This document shows positions 25,741 through 33,195 of a DNA stretch of 64,000 nt, piece by piece. The position numbers and the translations under genes were made by a program. Within the stretch, counting starts at the first letter, position 1. The number at the start of each line of letters is the position of its first letter. The notes beneath the pieces are model-generated. The model had not been told where the DNA came from and made no database searches. It was given only the letters and a program-made list of their open reading frames with translations. Origin of the DNA: an uncultured Pelagibacteraceae bacterium (GTDB taxonomy: Bacteria > Pseudomonadota > Alphaproteobacteria > Pelagibacterales > Pelagibacteraceae); the NCBI GenBank assembly GCA_902596355.1, contig CACJTS010000002.1, positions 1-64,000 of the forward strand, read 5' to 3'.

Positions 25741-26630
25741 TGTCTAAGAATACAATTACAATATTTGATGAGGAGAGAATTACACATAAAGGCGAAAATC
25801 CTGACGTGAAAGTTTTGTTAGATAAAATTTCTAATGATGGAATTCATATTAAAGCAGAAGTTAATTTAAAAAGACATAATTTTGATGAAGATTGTGAGGT
25901 TTTTTTTCAAGCTTATAACAACAGAGGTGCCGGGTTAAAGCCATGGAACATGGGAGATATTAAAACTTTAAATAAAAAAGAGGAAAGTAGTATCTTTTCT
26001 TACTTTGTGCCCAACATTGATAAAGATGCTGTAAGATTTAATCTCTTTGTTTCTAAAAAAGGTAAATTCAAAGATATAGATGTTAATAGAATAATTGGTA
26101 AGTCAAAAATTCGAGAATTTTATGATGAACCAGATGATGGAAAAGATGGAAATTATAAAACAGAGTCATTATTGCCAACAAGAGAGGACGATATTGGGAC
26201 AGCTTTTAAAGTAGAAATGAACCCAGGTAATAAGCCAATCTTGGTTTTAAAAAGAGGATGTAACATTAAACATAAGTTGGATAATAATATAGATCCTATA
26301 CAAAAAACTCTTATTTACACAGCTGCTCTTCGGGAACTATTAAAAACATATCTAACAGATAATAGATATGAAGATTGTCCTTGGAAGTCAAAATGGTTTG
26401 AGGAAATTAAGAAAAAGTTAGGTGATCCTGAAATAACCACACCGGAAACATTGTTAATTTTTGATAATGGAGAAGCTGAAACTAATCCTGAAGCTGAGCA
26501 ATGGATAGAAGATGTTGTAAATAGTTTTGTAAGTAATTTGATAGATGCTTCAGGAAAAAAACTTATTGACAAATTTATTTCTCATAACAATTTTGTTCGA
26601 ACTAGCGATCTAGAGGAGAGTGAAATATGA
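25740..26630 (+). CDS. unknown protein of the GHKL/Vsr operon (296 aa)
   Basis: Not recognised. The N-terminal half alternates polar and hydrophobic residues as in a beta-rich domain (DKISNDGIHIKAEVNLKRH; then EVFFQAYNNRGAG). The C-terminal half looks helical and contains IQKTLIYTAALRELLKTYL and a Trp-rich CPWKSKWFEEI. No signal peptide, membrane span, helicase or Z1 motif is visible. The start ATG overlaps the ATPase TAA by one base, and the end overlaps the next gene by 4 bases. Tight coupling suggests a dedicated partner of the ATPase, for example a DNA- or substrate-binding subunit (inference). Confidence 0.8.
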   Translation: MSKNTITIFDEERITHKGENPDVKVLLDKISNDGIHIKAEVNLKRHNFDEDCEVFFQAYNNRGAGLKPWNMGDIKTLNKKEESSIFSYFVPNIDKDAVRFNLFVSKKGKFKDIDVNRIIGKSKIREFYDEPDDGKDGNYKTESLLPTREDDIGTAFKVEMNPGNKPILVLKRGCNIKHKLDNNIDPIQKTLIYTAALRELLKTYLTDNRYEDCPWKSKWFEEIKKKLGDPEITTPETLLIFDNGEAETNPEAEQWIEDVVNSFVSNLIDASGKKLIDKFISHNNFVRTSDLEESEI

Positions 26631-27403
26631 AATTGAGAAGATTTACTGAGGATGGTCATAATAAATATATTTTATTATATGATAAAATTAAAGACTCAAT
26701 CATAAAGAAAAAAGGAGATGTTAAAAAAGGATTTACAAAAAATCTAAAAGATGAAATTGAAAATTTATTAAATGATAATTCATTTAGTACTGAGGTTAAC
26801 TCTGGAAAAAGTTTAAAAAAACAAAAATTTAAAAATTCTTATGATCTTGGAATGTATTTAAATGATATTTTAAAAGAGTGTAACCAAACTGAAATATATT
26901 TTGATGAAAAAATGTGGGATTGGATAACATTATTTCATTTCGATGTTGTATTTAGTGAAGAAATGAGTGGATATTCAGAACATAGATATGTTTTAAGTCA
27001 GGATTGGTTTGTAAGAAACAGACACCTAATTAGGACTCCGTGGTACGCGGTTAACACTTATGGAGAGTCAGCTAAATTATTTTTATCTAAAGCCCCATAC
27101 GTTGGTTCTGATTATCTAGAACAATTTATAAGCCATAGAATTAATGAAAATTTTACTTCAAGCGGGCATATTGCTTATAATCTCTATTTTGATAAAAAAA
27201 ATGAGAAACCAAGACCAGGTTATTCAAAAAAGTTTATTAGAAAAAAAAATAAAAAAACTTTGGTCAAAGCATCTTTGGGAAGATTAATTGATAAATTAAA
27301 TCAATATAATGAAATTTATGATATTTGGTCAATGGATCCAAAAGATATAGTTTTACTATTACCAAAAGAATTTGAAGAACTTAAAAAGTTAAATGAGAAT
27401 TAA
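26627..27403 (+). CDS. unknown protein of the GHKL/Vsr operon (258 aa)
   Basis: Not recognised. The N-terminal region is charged and helical (IIKKKGDVKKGFTKNLKDEI). The middle has several aromatic and Trp-rich segments (EKMWDWITLFHFDVVF, SQDWFVRNRHLIRTPWY). The C-terminus is a basic stretch with KKNKKTLVKASLGRLID and ends at LLLPKEFEELKK. There are no transmembrane segments and no visible nuclease motif. It overlaps genes on both sides (4 bases upstream, 11 bases with the Vsr gene), so it is an integral part of the operon. Function unknown. Confidence 0.8.
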   Translation: MKLRRFTEDGHNKYILLYDKIKDSIIKKKGDVKKGFTKNLKDEIENLLNDNSFSTEVNSGKSLKKQKFKNSYDLGMYLNDILKECNQTEIYFDEKMWDWITLFHFDVVFSEEMSGYSEHRYVLSQDWFVRNRHLIRTPWYAVNTYGESAKLFLSKAPYVGSDYLEQFISHRINENFTSSGHIAYNLYFDKKNEKPRPGYSKKFIRKKNKKTLVKASLGRLIDKLNQYNEIYDIWSMDPKDIVLLLPKEFEELKKLNEN

Positions 27404-27779
27404 AAAATTGAATAATAAATCCAAAAATACTAAACCAGAAAAATTAATAAGATCTAAACTATATGAGAACGGATACAGATTTAGAATTCATGTAAAAAAA
27501 CTTCCTGGTAAACCAGATATAGTTCTTCATAAACATAAAACAATTTTAAATGTTCACGGTTGCTATTGGCATTATCATGGCTGTGCTCATAGTAATGTAC
27601 CAAAAACTAAAACTCAATATTGGATAGAAAGATTGGAGCTTAATAAGAAAAGAGACTTTTTGAATAAAAGTAAATTAATTAAATTAGGCTGGAAAGTAAT
27701 TGATGTATGGGAGTGTACTTTAAAAAGAAAGAATATCGATAAAACTTTTAACACTCTGGAACGTCTAATCATTGCCTAA
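27393..27779 (+). CDS. vsr: Vsr-type (very short patch) DNA endonuclease
   Basis: A 128-residue endonuclease of the Vsr family. The classic KNTKPEKLIR opening, LPGKPDIV with catalytic Asp42, and VHGCYWHYHGC with His60 and His62 plus zinc-type cysteines are all present, followed by a WKVIDVWECTL strand. Classical Vsr nicks next to T:G mismatches made when 5-methylcytosine deaminates. Here the gene is not beside the methyltransferase on its strand but at the end of the GHKL ATPase operon, so it may instead be the cutting subunit of a restriction-like complex. The family call is strong; the role in this context is inferred. Confidence 0.93.
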   Translation: MRIKKLNNKSKNTKPEKLIRSKLYENGYRFRIHVKKLPGKPDIVLHKHKTILNVHGCYWHYHGCAHSNVPKTKTQYWIERLELNKKRDFLNKSKLIKLGWKVIDVWECTLKRKNIDKTFNTLERLIIA

Positions 27780-27795
27780 AGATATTTACCAAATC

Positions 27796-28062
27796 ATGGA
27801 TAAAAGTTACTTAATGGAGTTGAAACTATCTGAACTTAAAACAGAAAATCAAAAAGAAGTTTTCTTTAGATATTTATCTATAGCCGAGCACTATATTTCA
27901 ACTGAAAATGAAAAAGAGGCTAAAGATATTCTTAAAAATTTAGGTTTTGATAAAAAAACAATTAATTCTTTTATAAAAACAGTTCAAAATCATGTTGCTT
28001 CGGAATTTTCTGATATGAAGGAAATTATGATGGGAAAGGTTCCAAAAAGGTTACTTAATTAA
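27796..28062 (+). CDS. small helical protein after Vsr, unknown function
   Basis: An 88-residue protein from ATG 27796; a TTG at 27772, overlapping the Vsr stop, would give 96. It is acidic and helical with a repeated Lys/Glu/Leu pattern (MELKLSELKTENQKEVFFRYL; EAKDILKNLGFDKKTINSF). No recognised motif. The stop shares a base with the next ATG. Whether it belongs to the ATPase/Vsr system or to the conserved flank leading into rmuC cannot be decided from one genome. Confidence 0.65.
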   Translation: MDKSYLMELKLSELKTENQKEVFFRYLSIAEHYISTENEKEAKDILKNLGFDKKTINSFIKTVQNHVASEFSDMKEIMMGKVPKRLLN

Positions 28063-28271
28063 TGCTTATTTTTAATTATAGTTCAAAAAAAGAGCTTAAA
28101 GCTAATATTGGTAAAAAGCTTAATTACACAGAAACTAGCATTTTTGGGCTGGAATATAAGTCTAATGGCATTTTGGTTGGGAGCAATAGACCTCATTTAA
28201 CAAGTAATTCTGGGAGAGAATTTTTTGCAGAAGTTACTTTAAAAAACAATCTAATCGTAAAGGTAAATTGA
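28062..28271 (+). CDS. conserved small protein (69 aa), unknown function
   Basis: A 69-residue beta-rich protein with the pattern FNYSSKKELKANIGKKLNY, ETSIFGLEY, a SNRPHLTS element and a C-terminal FFAEVTLKNNLIVKV strand. I recall similar short proteins in ocean bacteria and their phages, but cannot name a family or function. Its ATG overlaps the stop of the previous small gene. It is the last gene before a visible intergenic promoter and rmuC, and so marks one edge of the island. Confidence 0.7.
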   Translation: MLIFNYSSKKELKANIGKKLNYTETSIFGLEYKSNGILVGSNRPHLTSNSGREFFAEVTLKNNLIVKVN

Positions 28272-28313
28272 AAAAAACTTTAAATATAATCAAGGAGGTA
28301 TAACATACGAATC

Positions 28314-29411
28314 ATGGATACAGTTTTATTAATTATTTTGGTTTTATTATTGGGAGTGGCTTTAGCTATCCTGTACTTAAATTTAAAATCTAAAACAACA
28401 GATGAAAATCAAAATAAAGAAGCAGAAGAAATAGCTAATTTAAAATTAGAAATTTCAAGTTTAAAAGATACTTTAAATACCACAATCAATACATCACTTG
28501 GTGCAATGTCTACTTCATTCAACAACTTGTCGACAGGTGTCACCAAAGATATGACAGCAGCTTTAACAAAAGTAGATGAAAAGGTTGGAAATTTTAACCA
28601 ACAAGTTCAATTATTAAATCAAAGCCAAGAGGGAATTACGAAAATTTTTGCTGGAGTGAAAAAATATGGAGTTTTGGCAGAATTTTCTTTAGAGGCTTTA
28701 ATAAAAGACCTTTTACCTTCATCGCAGTTCATGACTAATGTGAAGATGAAAGATAATACTAGCGAGAATGTAGAATTTGCTATTAAGCTTCAAGGGGATG
28801 TTTTGGTTCCAGTTGATAGTCATTTTCCAGTAGAAAAATTTAAAGCAATTACCGATGGTCATGACGCGGAAGACAAAAGAGCTGTTGCAGATGCTAGAGC
28901 AAAATTAGCCTCAGCATTTAAGGCAAAAGCTAAAAGTGTAAATGAAAAATATATTTCACCACCAAAAACTACAGATTTTGCAATTGTATATGCACCAACA
29001 GAAAGTTTGTATAAAGAGCTAACTGAATATCAAGATCCAAGTACTAAAGAATTATTAACTCAAGAATTAATGAAAAAATATAAGGTTGTTATATGTGGGC
29101 CTAATACTCTTTCTGCATACTTACAATCTTTGCATATGGGATTTCAATCTCTCAAGATTTCTAAAAATGCCACAGAGATTTATGATCATTTAAAAACAAT
29201 CAGTACAAGATTTTCTAAACATTTTGACAACATTATAGTTCTTAGAAAAAAATTAGAAGATGCCATGGGAGTTGTTGATAAATTTGGAACGGATGCAAGA
29301 TCAATTTCAAGAACCTTAGAAAATATTAAAGATCCCGAGCAGGTTGAGAAAGCTGTACAAACTGAAAACGTGGAAAAATTTGTTGAACGAAATAGGCAGC
29401 TTAAAAATTAA
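28314..29411 (+). CDS. rmuC: RmuC-family DNA recombination protein
   Basis: Begins with a membrane anchor (about residues 4-22), followed by a coiled-coil region and the RmuC nuclease-like core. In that core, GVLAEFSLEALIKDLLP, VPVDSHFPVEKF and DFAIVYAPTESLYKEL are typical, with LMKKYKVVICGPNTLSAYLQSL further on. RmuC limits inversion and other rearrangements at inverted repeats; its PD-(D/E)XK-type core suggests nuclease activity. The length of 365 residues is normal for a shorter RmuC. A strong GGAGGT lies 14 bases before the ATG, an unusually long spacing. Confidence 0.92.
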   Translation: MDTVLLIILVLLLGVALAILYLNLKSKTTDENQNKEAEEIANLKLEISSLKDTLNTTINTSLGAMSTSFNNLSTGVTKDMTAALTKVDEKVGNFNQQVQLLNQSQEGITKIFAGVKKYGVLAEFSLEALIKDLLPSSQFMTNVKMKDNTSENVEFAIKLQGDVLVPVDSHFPVEKFKAITDGHDAEDKRAVADARAKLASAFKAKAKSVNEKYISPPKTTDFAIVYAPTESLYKELTEYQDPSTKELLTQELMKKYKVVICGPNTLSAYLQSLHMGFQSLKISKNATEIYDHLKTISTRFSKHFDNIIVLRKKLEDAMGVVDKFGTDARSISRTLENIKDPEQVEKAVQTENVEKFVERNRQLKN

Positions 29412-29448
29412 TTTCTTTTTTTCCTTAATAACGTCTATAAGAAATCTC

Positions 29449-30135
29449 ATGCAGTGGAATCAAAAATATGATTATCCAAAATCATCAAGAGCAACAGTTG
29501 ATGGCATTAGAAGATACTTATTAGGGGAAGCAAAATTGCCAAGTGTTACTTCAATTTTAGATGCAACTAGATCTGAAGAAGACAAAGCAGCATTAGCAAA
29601 TTGGAGAGAGAGAACTGGGCAAAAAGAAGCTGAAGCAATTACAAAAGCAGCAAGTAGCAGGGGATCTCAAATGCACAACTATTTAGAGTCTTATTTACTT
29701 GGAAGAGAAAATTTAAGTTTTTTTGAAGATAATGAACAATACAAATTAATGGCCAAAGAGATTATAGAAAAAGGTTTAAAAAATAGATTAGATGAAATTT
29801 GGGGAGTTGAATGCACACTTTATTATCCAGAGAAGTACGCAGGTACTGCTGATTGTGTTGGAGTGTATGAAGGAAAAGAAACAATAATTGATTTTAAACA
29901 AAGTAATAAACCAAAAAAAGCTGAATATATCGACTCATGGCTTCTTCAAACAAGTGCATATTCATTAGCACATAATATTGTGTATAACTCCAATATCACT
30001 TCTTGTGTAATTTTGGTTTGCACAGTAGATAAATTATTCCAAGAGTTTAAAATTCAAGGGCATGATTTAATTGTTTATCAAAATCTGTTTTTGGGAAGAT
30101 TAAAAAAATTCAATGAGCTATCGAATTTAACTTAG
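29449..30135 (+). CDS. PD-(D/E)XK nuclease, exonuclease-like
   Basis: The frame opens at 29344 inside rmuC, but the ATG at 29449 beyond the rmuC stop gives a cleaner 228-residue protein. The nuclease core is visible: WGVECTLYYPEKYAGTADCVG supplies the conserved Glu and Asp, and IIDFKQSNK supplies the D-x-K. A helical LLQTSAYSLAH follows. The arrangement resembles the MGME1/phage-type single-strand exonuclease branch. With RmuC before and an exonuclease I-like gene 6 bases after, it is part of a DNA-processing cluster. Fold confident, exact activity inferred. Confidence 0.82.
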   Translation: MQWNQKYDYPKSSRATVDGIRRYLLGEAKLPSVTSILDATRSEEDKAALANWRERTGQKEAEAITKAASSRGSQMHNYLESYLLGRENLSFFEDNEQYKLMAKEIIEKGLKNRLDEIWGVECTLYYPEKYAGTADCVGVYEGKETIIDFKQSNKPKKAEYIDSWLLQTSAYSLAHNIVYNSNITSCVILVCTVDKLFQEFKIQGHDLIVYQNLFLGRLKKFNELSNLT

Positions 30136-30141
30136 GATTTT

Positions 30142-31578
30142 ATGGATAAAATAGTAATTTACGATACAGAAACAACAAATAGCACAATTTGGGGCTCAAT
30201 AATTGAGGTAGGTGCTGTAGTTGTTGATAAAAACTTAAAAGAAATTGGTAAGCTAAATATTCGTGGCAGAATGCCCGAGGGCGAGGTTCCAAGTGCAAAG
30301 GCCTTATTAGTTAATTCAACAAGTATTGATTTACTTACTAAAGGCAATTACTCGCATTACGATTTTTTAGGCGCAGTAGAAAATTTTTTCTCAAAAGCTG
30401 GTCCAGCATTGTTTATGGGTTGGAGTAACTTAAATTTTGATAGACGAATGTTTCATTTTAATTTTTTTAAAGGGAATAGATATCCTTACATTACACATTC
30501 ATCACCCAATAAAGAACATGACGGTTTACATGTTGCAAGAGTAGCTCAAACTTTAAATCCTGAAACTTTAAAGACTGAATTAACTGAGGCGGGCAACGAA
30601 AGTCTTGCTTTAGAAGGTTTAGCTAGACAACAAGGATTTGATACATCTCAACAACACACAGCTTATCATGATGCGTTCACAAGCTTAAAAATTCTAAGAA
30701 TTATAAAAGACAAGCATAAAGACAATTGGGAAAATTTTTTAAGTACATCTACAAAAAATAGCGTTGAAACTATCTTAAAAAGTGAGGGGATTTATTCAAT
30801 TTTCGAAAATGTTAAGGGAAAAAATATGATGTATCTTGTCTCTACATTACATCCAGATCATTGTTTTCATCCATCATATGCATCTTGGGGATATTTATTT
30901 GATTTAAGAAGAGATCCTGAACCTTTGTTAAATTTATCAATAAATGATCTTAAAGTTTATTTAAAAAAGTTTAGTCCAAAAGCACTTAGAGTAATTAAAA
31001 CAAATAAAGCCCCTGTTGTTTTAGATAGAAAGTTTGCATTAAAGGAAAAGGCATATGCAGATTTAGATTTAGAAACCATTCAAAAAAGAGCAAAAATGGT
31101 CAGAAATAGTGAAAAATTTTGTAAAAATATTCAAATCATTAATAGAGAAGCAGCTGAAGAAAAAGCTCAAACTCAAACTCAAGAAGATTTATTACCAGAG
31201 GAAACTTTATATGAAAAATTTATTCCTAATAAAGATACTCAATTGTTTAAAACTTGGCATAGTTCTTCTTGGGAAGATAAATTAAGAATGTTGGATAAGT
31301 TCACTGACAAAAGATGTAGTTGGTTTGGTCAAAAAATTATTTATCAAGAAGCACCGCATATTTTGCCACCAGACTTATATAAAAATATAAAAAGTGAAAT
31401 TGCTAGACGAATTTTAAGTAAAAATAGAGAAAAATGGCAAACTATTGGAATGGCTTATCAAGAAATTGATACTTTGCGAGACCAGGCTTCTAATCGTGAT
31501 GACGAGGAAGAATTAAAAAAATTAGATGAAATAAATGAATTTATTATGTCTATAGAAAAAAAATATGAAATTGCCTAG
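30142..31578 (+). CDS. sbcB: exodeoxyribonuclease I-like DEDD exonuclease
   Basis: The N-terminal half is a DEDD 3'-5' exonuclease domain: IYDTETT (first Asp and Glu, residues 7-11), a second Asp in GWSNLNFDRRMF, and the last in TAYHDAFTSLKI with the catalytic His. The overall layout, including the ALEGLARQQGFDTSQQHTA stretch and an extended C-terminal domain (478 residues in all), resembles E. coli exonuclease I, which digests single-stranded DNA and works in recombination and mismatch repair. The C-terminal part is more divergent, so the symbol is tentative. Confidence 0.85.
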   Translation: MDKIVIYDTETTNSTIWGSIIEVGAVVVDKNLKEIGKLNIRGRMPEGEVPSAKALLVNSTSIDLLTKGNYSHYDFLGAVENFFSKAGPALFMGWSNLNFDRRMFHFNFFKGNRYPYITHSSPNKEHDGLHVARVAQTLNPETLKTELTEAGNESLALEGLARQQGFDTSQQHTAYHDAFTSLKILRIIKDKHKDNWENFLSTSTKNSVETILKSEGIYSIFENVKGKNMMYLVSTLHPDHCFHPSYASWGYLFDLRRDPEPLLNLSINDLKVYLKKFSPKALRVIKTNKAPVVLDRKFALKEKAYADLDLETIQKRAKMVRNSEKFCKNIQIINREAAEEKAQTQTQEDLLPEETLYEKFIPNKDTQLFKTWHSSSWEDKLRMLDKFTDKRCSWFGQKIIYQEAPHILPPDLYKNIKSEIARRILSKNREKWQTIGMAYQEIDTLRDQASNRDDEEELKKLDEINEFIMSIEKKYEIA

Positions 31579-31612
31579 TTGACTTTGGTAAAGTAATTTA
31601 TAGAAAGGATTT

Positions 31613-31930
31613 ATGCTTATAGATTTTAAAGATGAAGATTTTGAAAGTAAAATTAAGAACGAAGACATATCTATAATCCAGTTCTCGGCATCTTGGTGCC
31701 AACCATGTCGTGTTTTGCGACCCATTTTAGATAAATTATCTGATGAGTATAAAGATAAAGCCAATTTCTATTATGCTGATGTTGAAGATGGTGGAATTAA
31801 TACGGGTTCAGCTGCTGGTATTAGAGGTGTTCCAACAGTTATTATATATAAAAAAGGTGTTGAAGTAGATAGAAAAGTTGGTGGAGTTCCAGAAAGTCAC
31901 ATGAAGGAATTTTTAGATAAAAATATCTAA
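31613..31930 (+). CDS. thioredoxin-family protein with CQPC active site
   Basis: A 105-residue thioredoxin fold for thiol-disulfide exchange in the cytoplasm. It has no signal peptide. The active site is SASWCQPCRVLRP, so CQPC replaces the usual CGPC; the residue between the cysteines affects redox potential. The cis-proline loop RGVPTVIIYKKG is normal. The gene ends 4 bases inside the convergent folC stop. Because of the altered motif I avoid calling it trxA outright. Confidence 0.88.
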   Translation: MLIDFKDEDFESKIKNEDISIIQFSASWCQPCRVLRPILDKLSDEYKDKANFYYADVEDGGINTGSAAGIRGVPTVIIYKKGVEVDRKVGGVPESHMKEFLDKNI

Positions 31931-33195
31931 TTTAAATTTAAAACTTCACCCGCAAGATATAACGATCCAGTAATCAGTATTATATCGTTTTCTTTAACCG
32001 GGATTGACTTTATAGCATCTTCTATACTTTCCTTATAATTTATATTTGAAAAGCCGTTTAGCTTATCTTTAAGCTCTCCTCCTTTAATTGAATTAGGTTG
32101 ATTAGGTATATCTATTGTAGTCAATGTAGAAATATCCTTAAAGAAACTCATATATTCATTATGATCTTTATTAGCCATCATTCCAAGAATGATGTGTTTA
32201 TTGCAATTTAAACTTTCCAAGTATTCATTCAAAACTTTTGCTCCCAATGGATTATGAGATCCATCAACATAAAGTTTGTGATCTTTTACAAGTTCTTTAA
32301 GTTTTCCAGATTTAATTTCTTGTAATCTTGCAATACAATTTATTTTTAAAATACCTTTTTTAATTTGGTCATCTTTAATTTTTAATTCTTTCAAAATTCT
32401 TAAGGTCGCAATTGCTGTTGAGACATTTTCTAATTGAAATTGACCTTTAACATTTGGCATAGGTAATTTTATTCCCCCAAATTGATCTTCATAATAAAAG
32501 AAGTCATTTTCTTGCATTGTAAAACTATAATTTTCATTATGGAAAAACTTATTTGATCTGTTATTTGAAATTGTTTTTTTAATATTTTCTTTAATTTTAT
32601 TAGTACTTTGTTTTGCAACTATAATATTTGAGTTTAATAAGCTTGATGTTTTCTCAAAAATAATTTTTTCAACAGTTTGTTCATTTTCAGGTAGCCAATC
32701 TAAATGATCAAGGCCAATAGATGTTACGACGCTAGCAAGGTTATTTTTTAAGATATTAGTAGCGTCAAATCTAAAGAATAATCCACTTTCAATTAAATTT
32801 ATATTATCTTGGTATTGAGATGCTTTTAAAAAATAAGCCGCAGTCAGTATTTCAAAAAAAGTAATCGGTTCACCATTGTTAGCTTCCTCAACTTCTTCAA
32901 GTAAATTTGCCAAATCTTCATCATTCAATTCTTCATTATTAAAAACAAACCTTTCATTGATACTTTTGATATGAGGACTAGTGTAAATATTACAATTGAA
33001 ATTTGCTTCCTTTAAAATAGAAAACATTGCTTGGATAGTTGAATACTTTCCATTAGTACCAACAATTGAAATTGCTTTGATTTTATCTTGAGGGTTGCCT
33101 AATTTTTTGCAGAGACTTTGAATACGATCTAGACTTAAATCTATTTCTTTAGGATGCAGCTCTTGTAAGCGACTGACTATCTTCTGAAGTTTCAT
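31927..33195 (-). CDS. folC: folylpolyglutamate synthase / dihydrofolate synthase
   Basis: Adds glutamate to folates (and in many bacteria to dihydropteroate). The ATG at 33195 is preferred to an upstream GTG at 33207. The opening LQELHPKEIDLSLDRI is typical of FolC. The P-loop reads VGTNGKYST where GTNGKGS is expected, an unusual Gly-to-Tyr change. SIGLDHLDWLPE and DGSHNPLGAKV follow. The length of about 422 residues is normal. Its 5' end overlaps accD by roughly 47 bases, the last gene of the long minus-strand block. Confidence 0.9.
   Translation of the reverse strand: MKLQKIVSRLQELHPKEIDLSLDRIQSLCKKLGNPQDKIKAISIVGTNGKYSTIQAMFSILKEANFNCNIYTSPHIKSINERFVFNNEELNDEDLANLLEEVEEANNGEPITFFEILTAAYFLKASQYQDNINLIESGLFFRFDATNILKNNLASVVTSIGLDHLDWLPENEQTVEKIIFEKTSSLLNSNIIVAKQSTNKIKENIKKTISNNRSNKFFHNENYSFTMQENDFFYYEDQFGGIKLPMPNVKGQFQLENVSTAIATLRILKELKIKDDQIKKGILKINCIARLQEIKSGKLKELVKDHKLYVDGSHNPLGAKVLNEYLESLNCNKHIILGMMANKDHNEYMSFFKDISTLTTIDIPNQPNSIKGGELKDKLNGFSNINYKESIEDAIKSIPVKENDIILITGSLYLAGEVLNLN

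Noticed and set aside
25740-26630. Z1-type or other helicase in the ATPase operon
   Set aside because: No Walker A, DEAD/DExx or motif VI element was found in either unknown protein or elsewhere in the island.
20879-28313. tRNA-derived attachment sites or an integrase marking the island
   Set aside because: No tRNA lies at either edge, no integrase or transposase gene is present, and I could see no flanking direct repeat.
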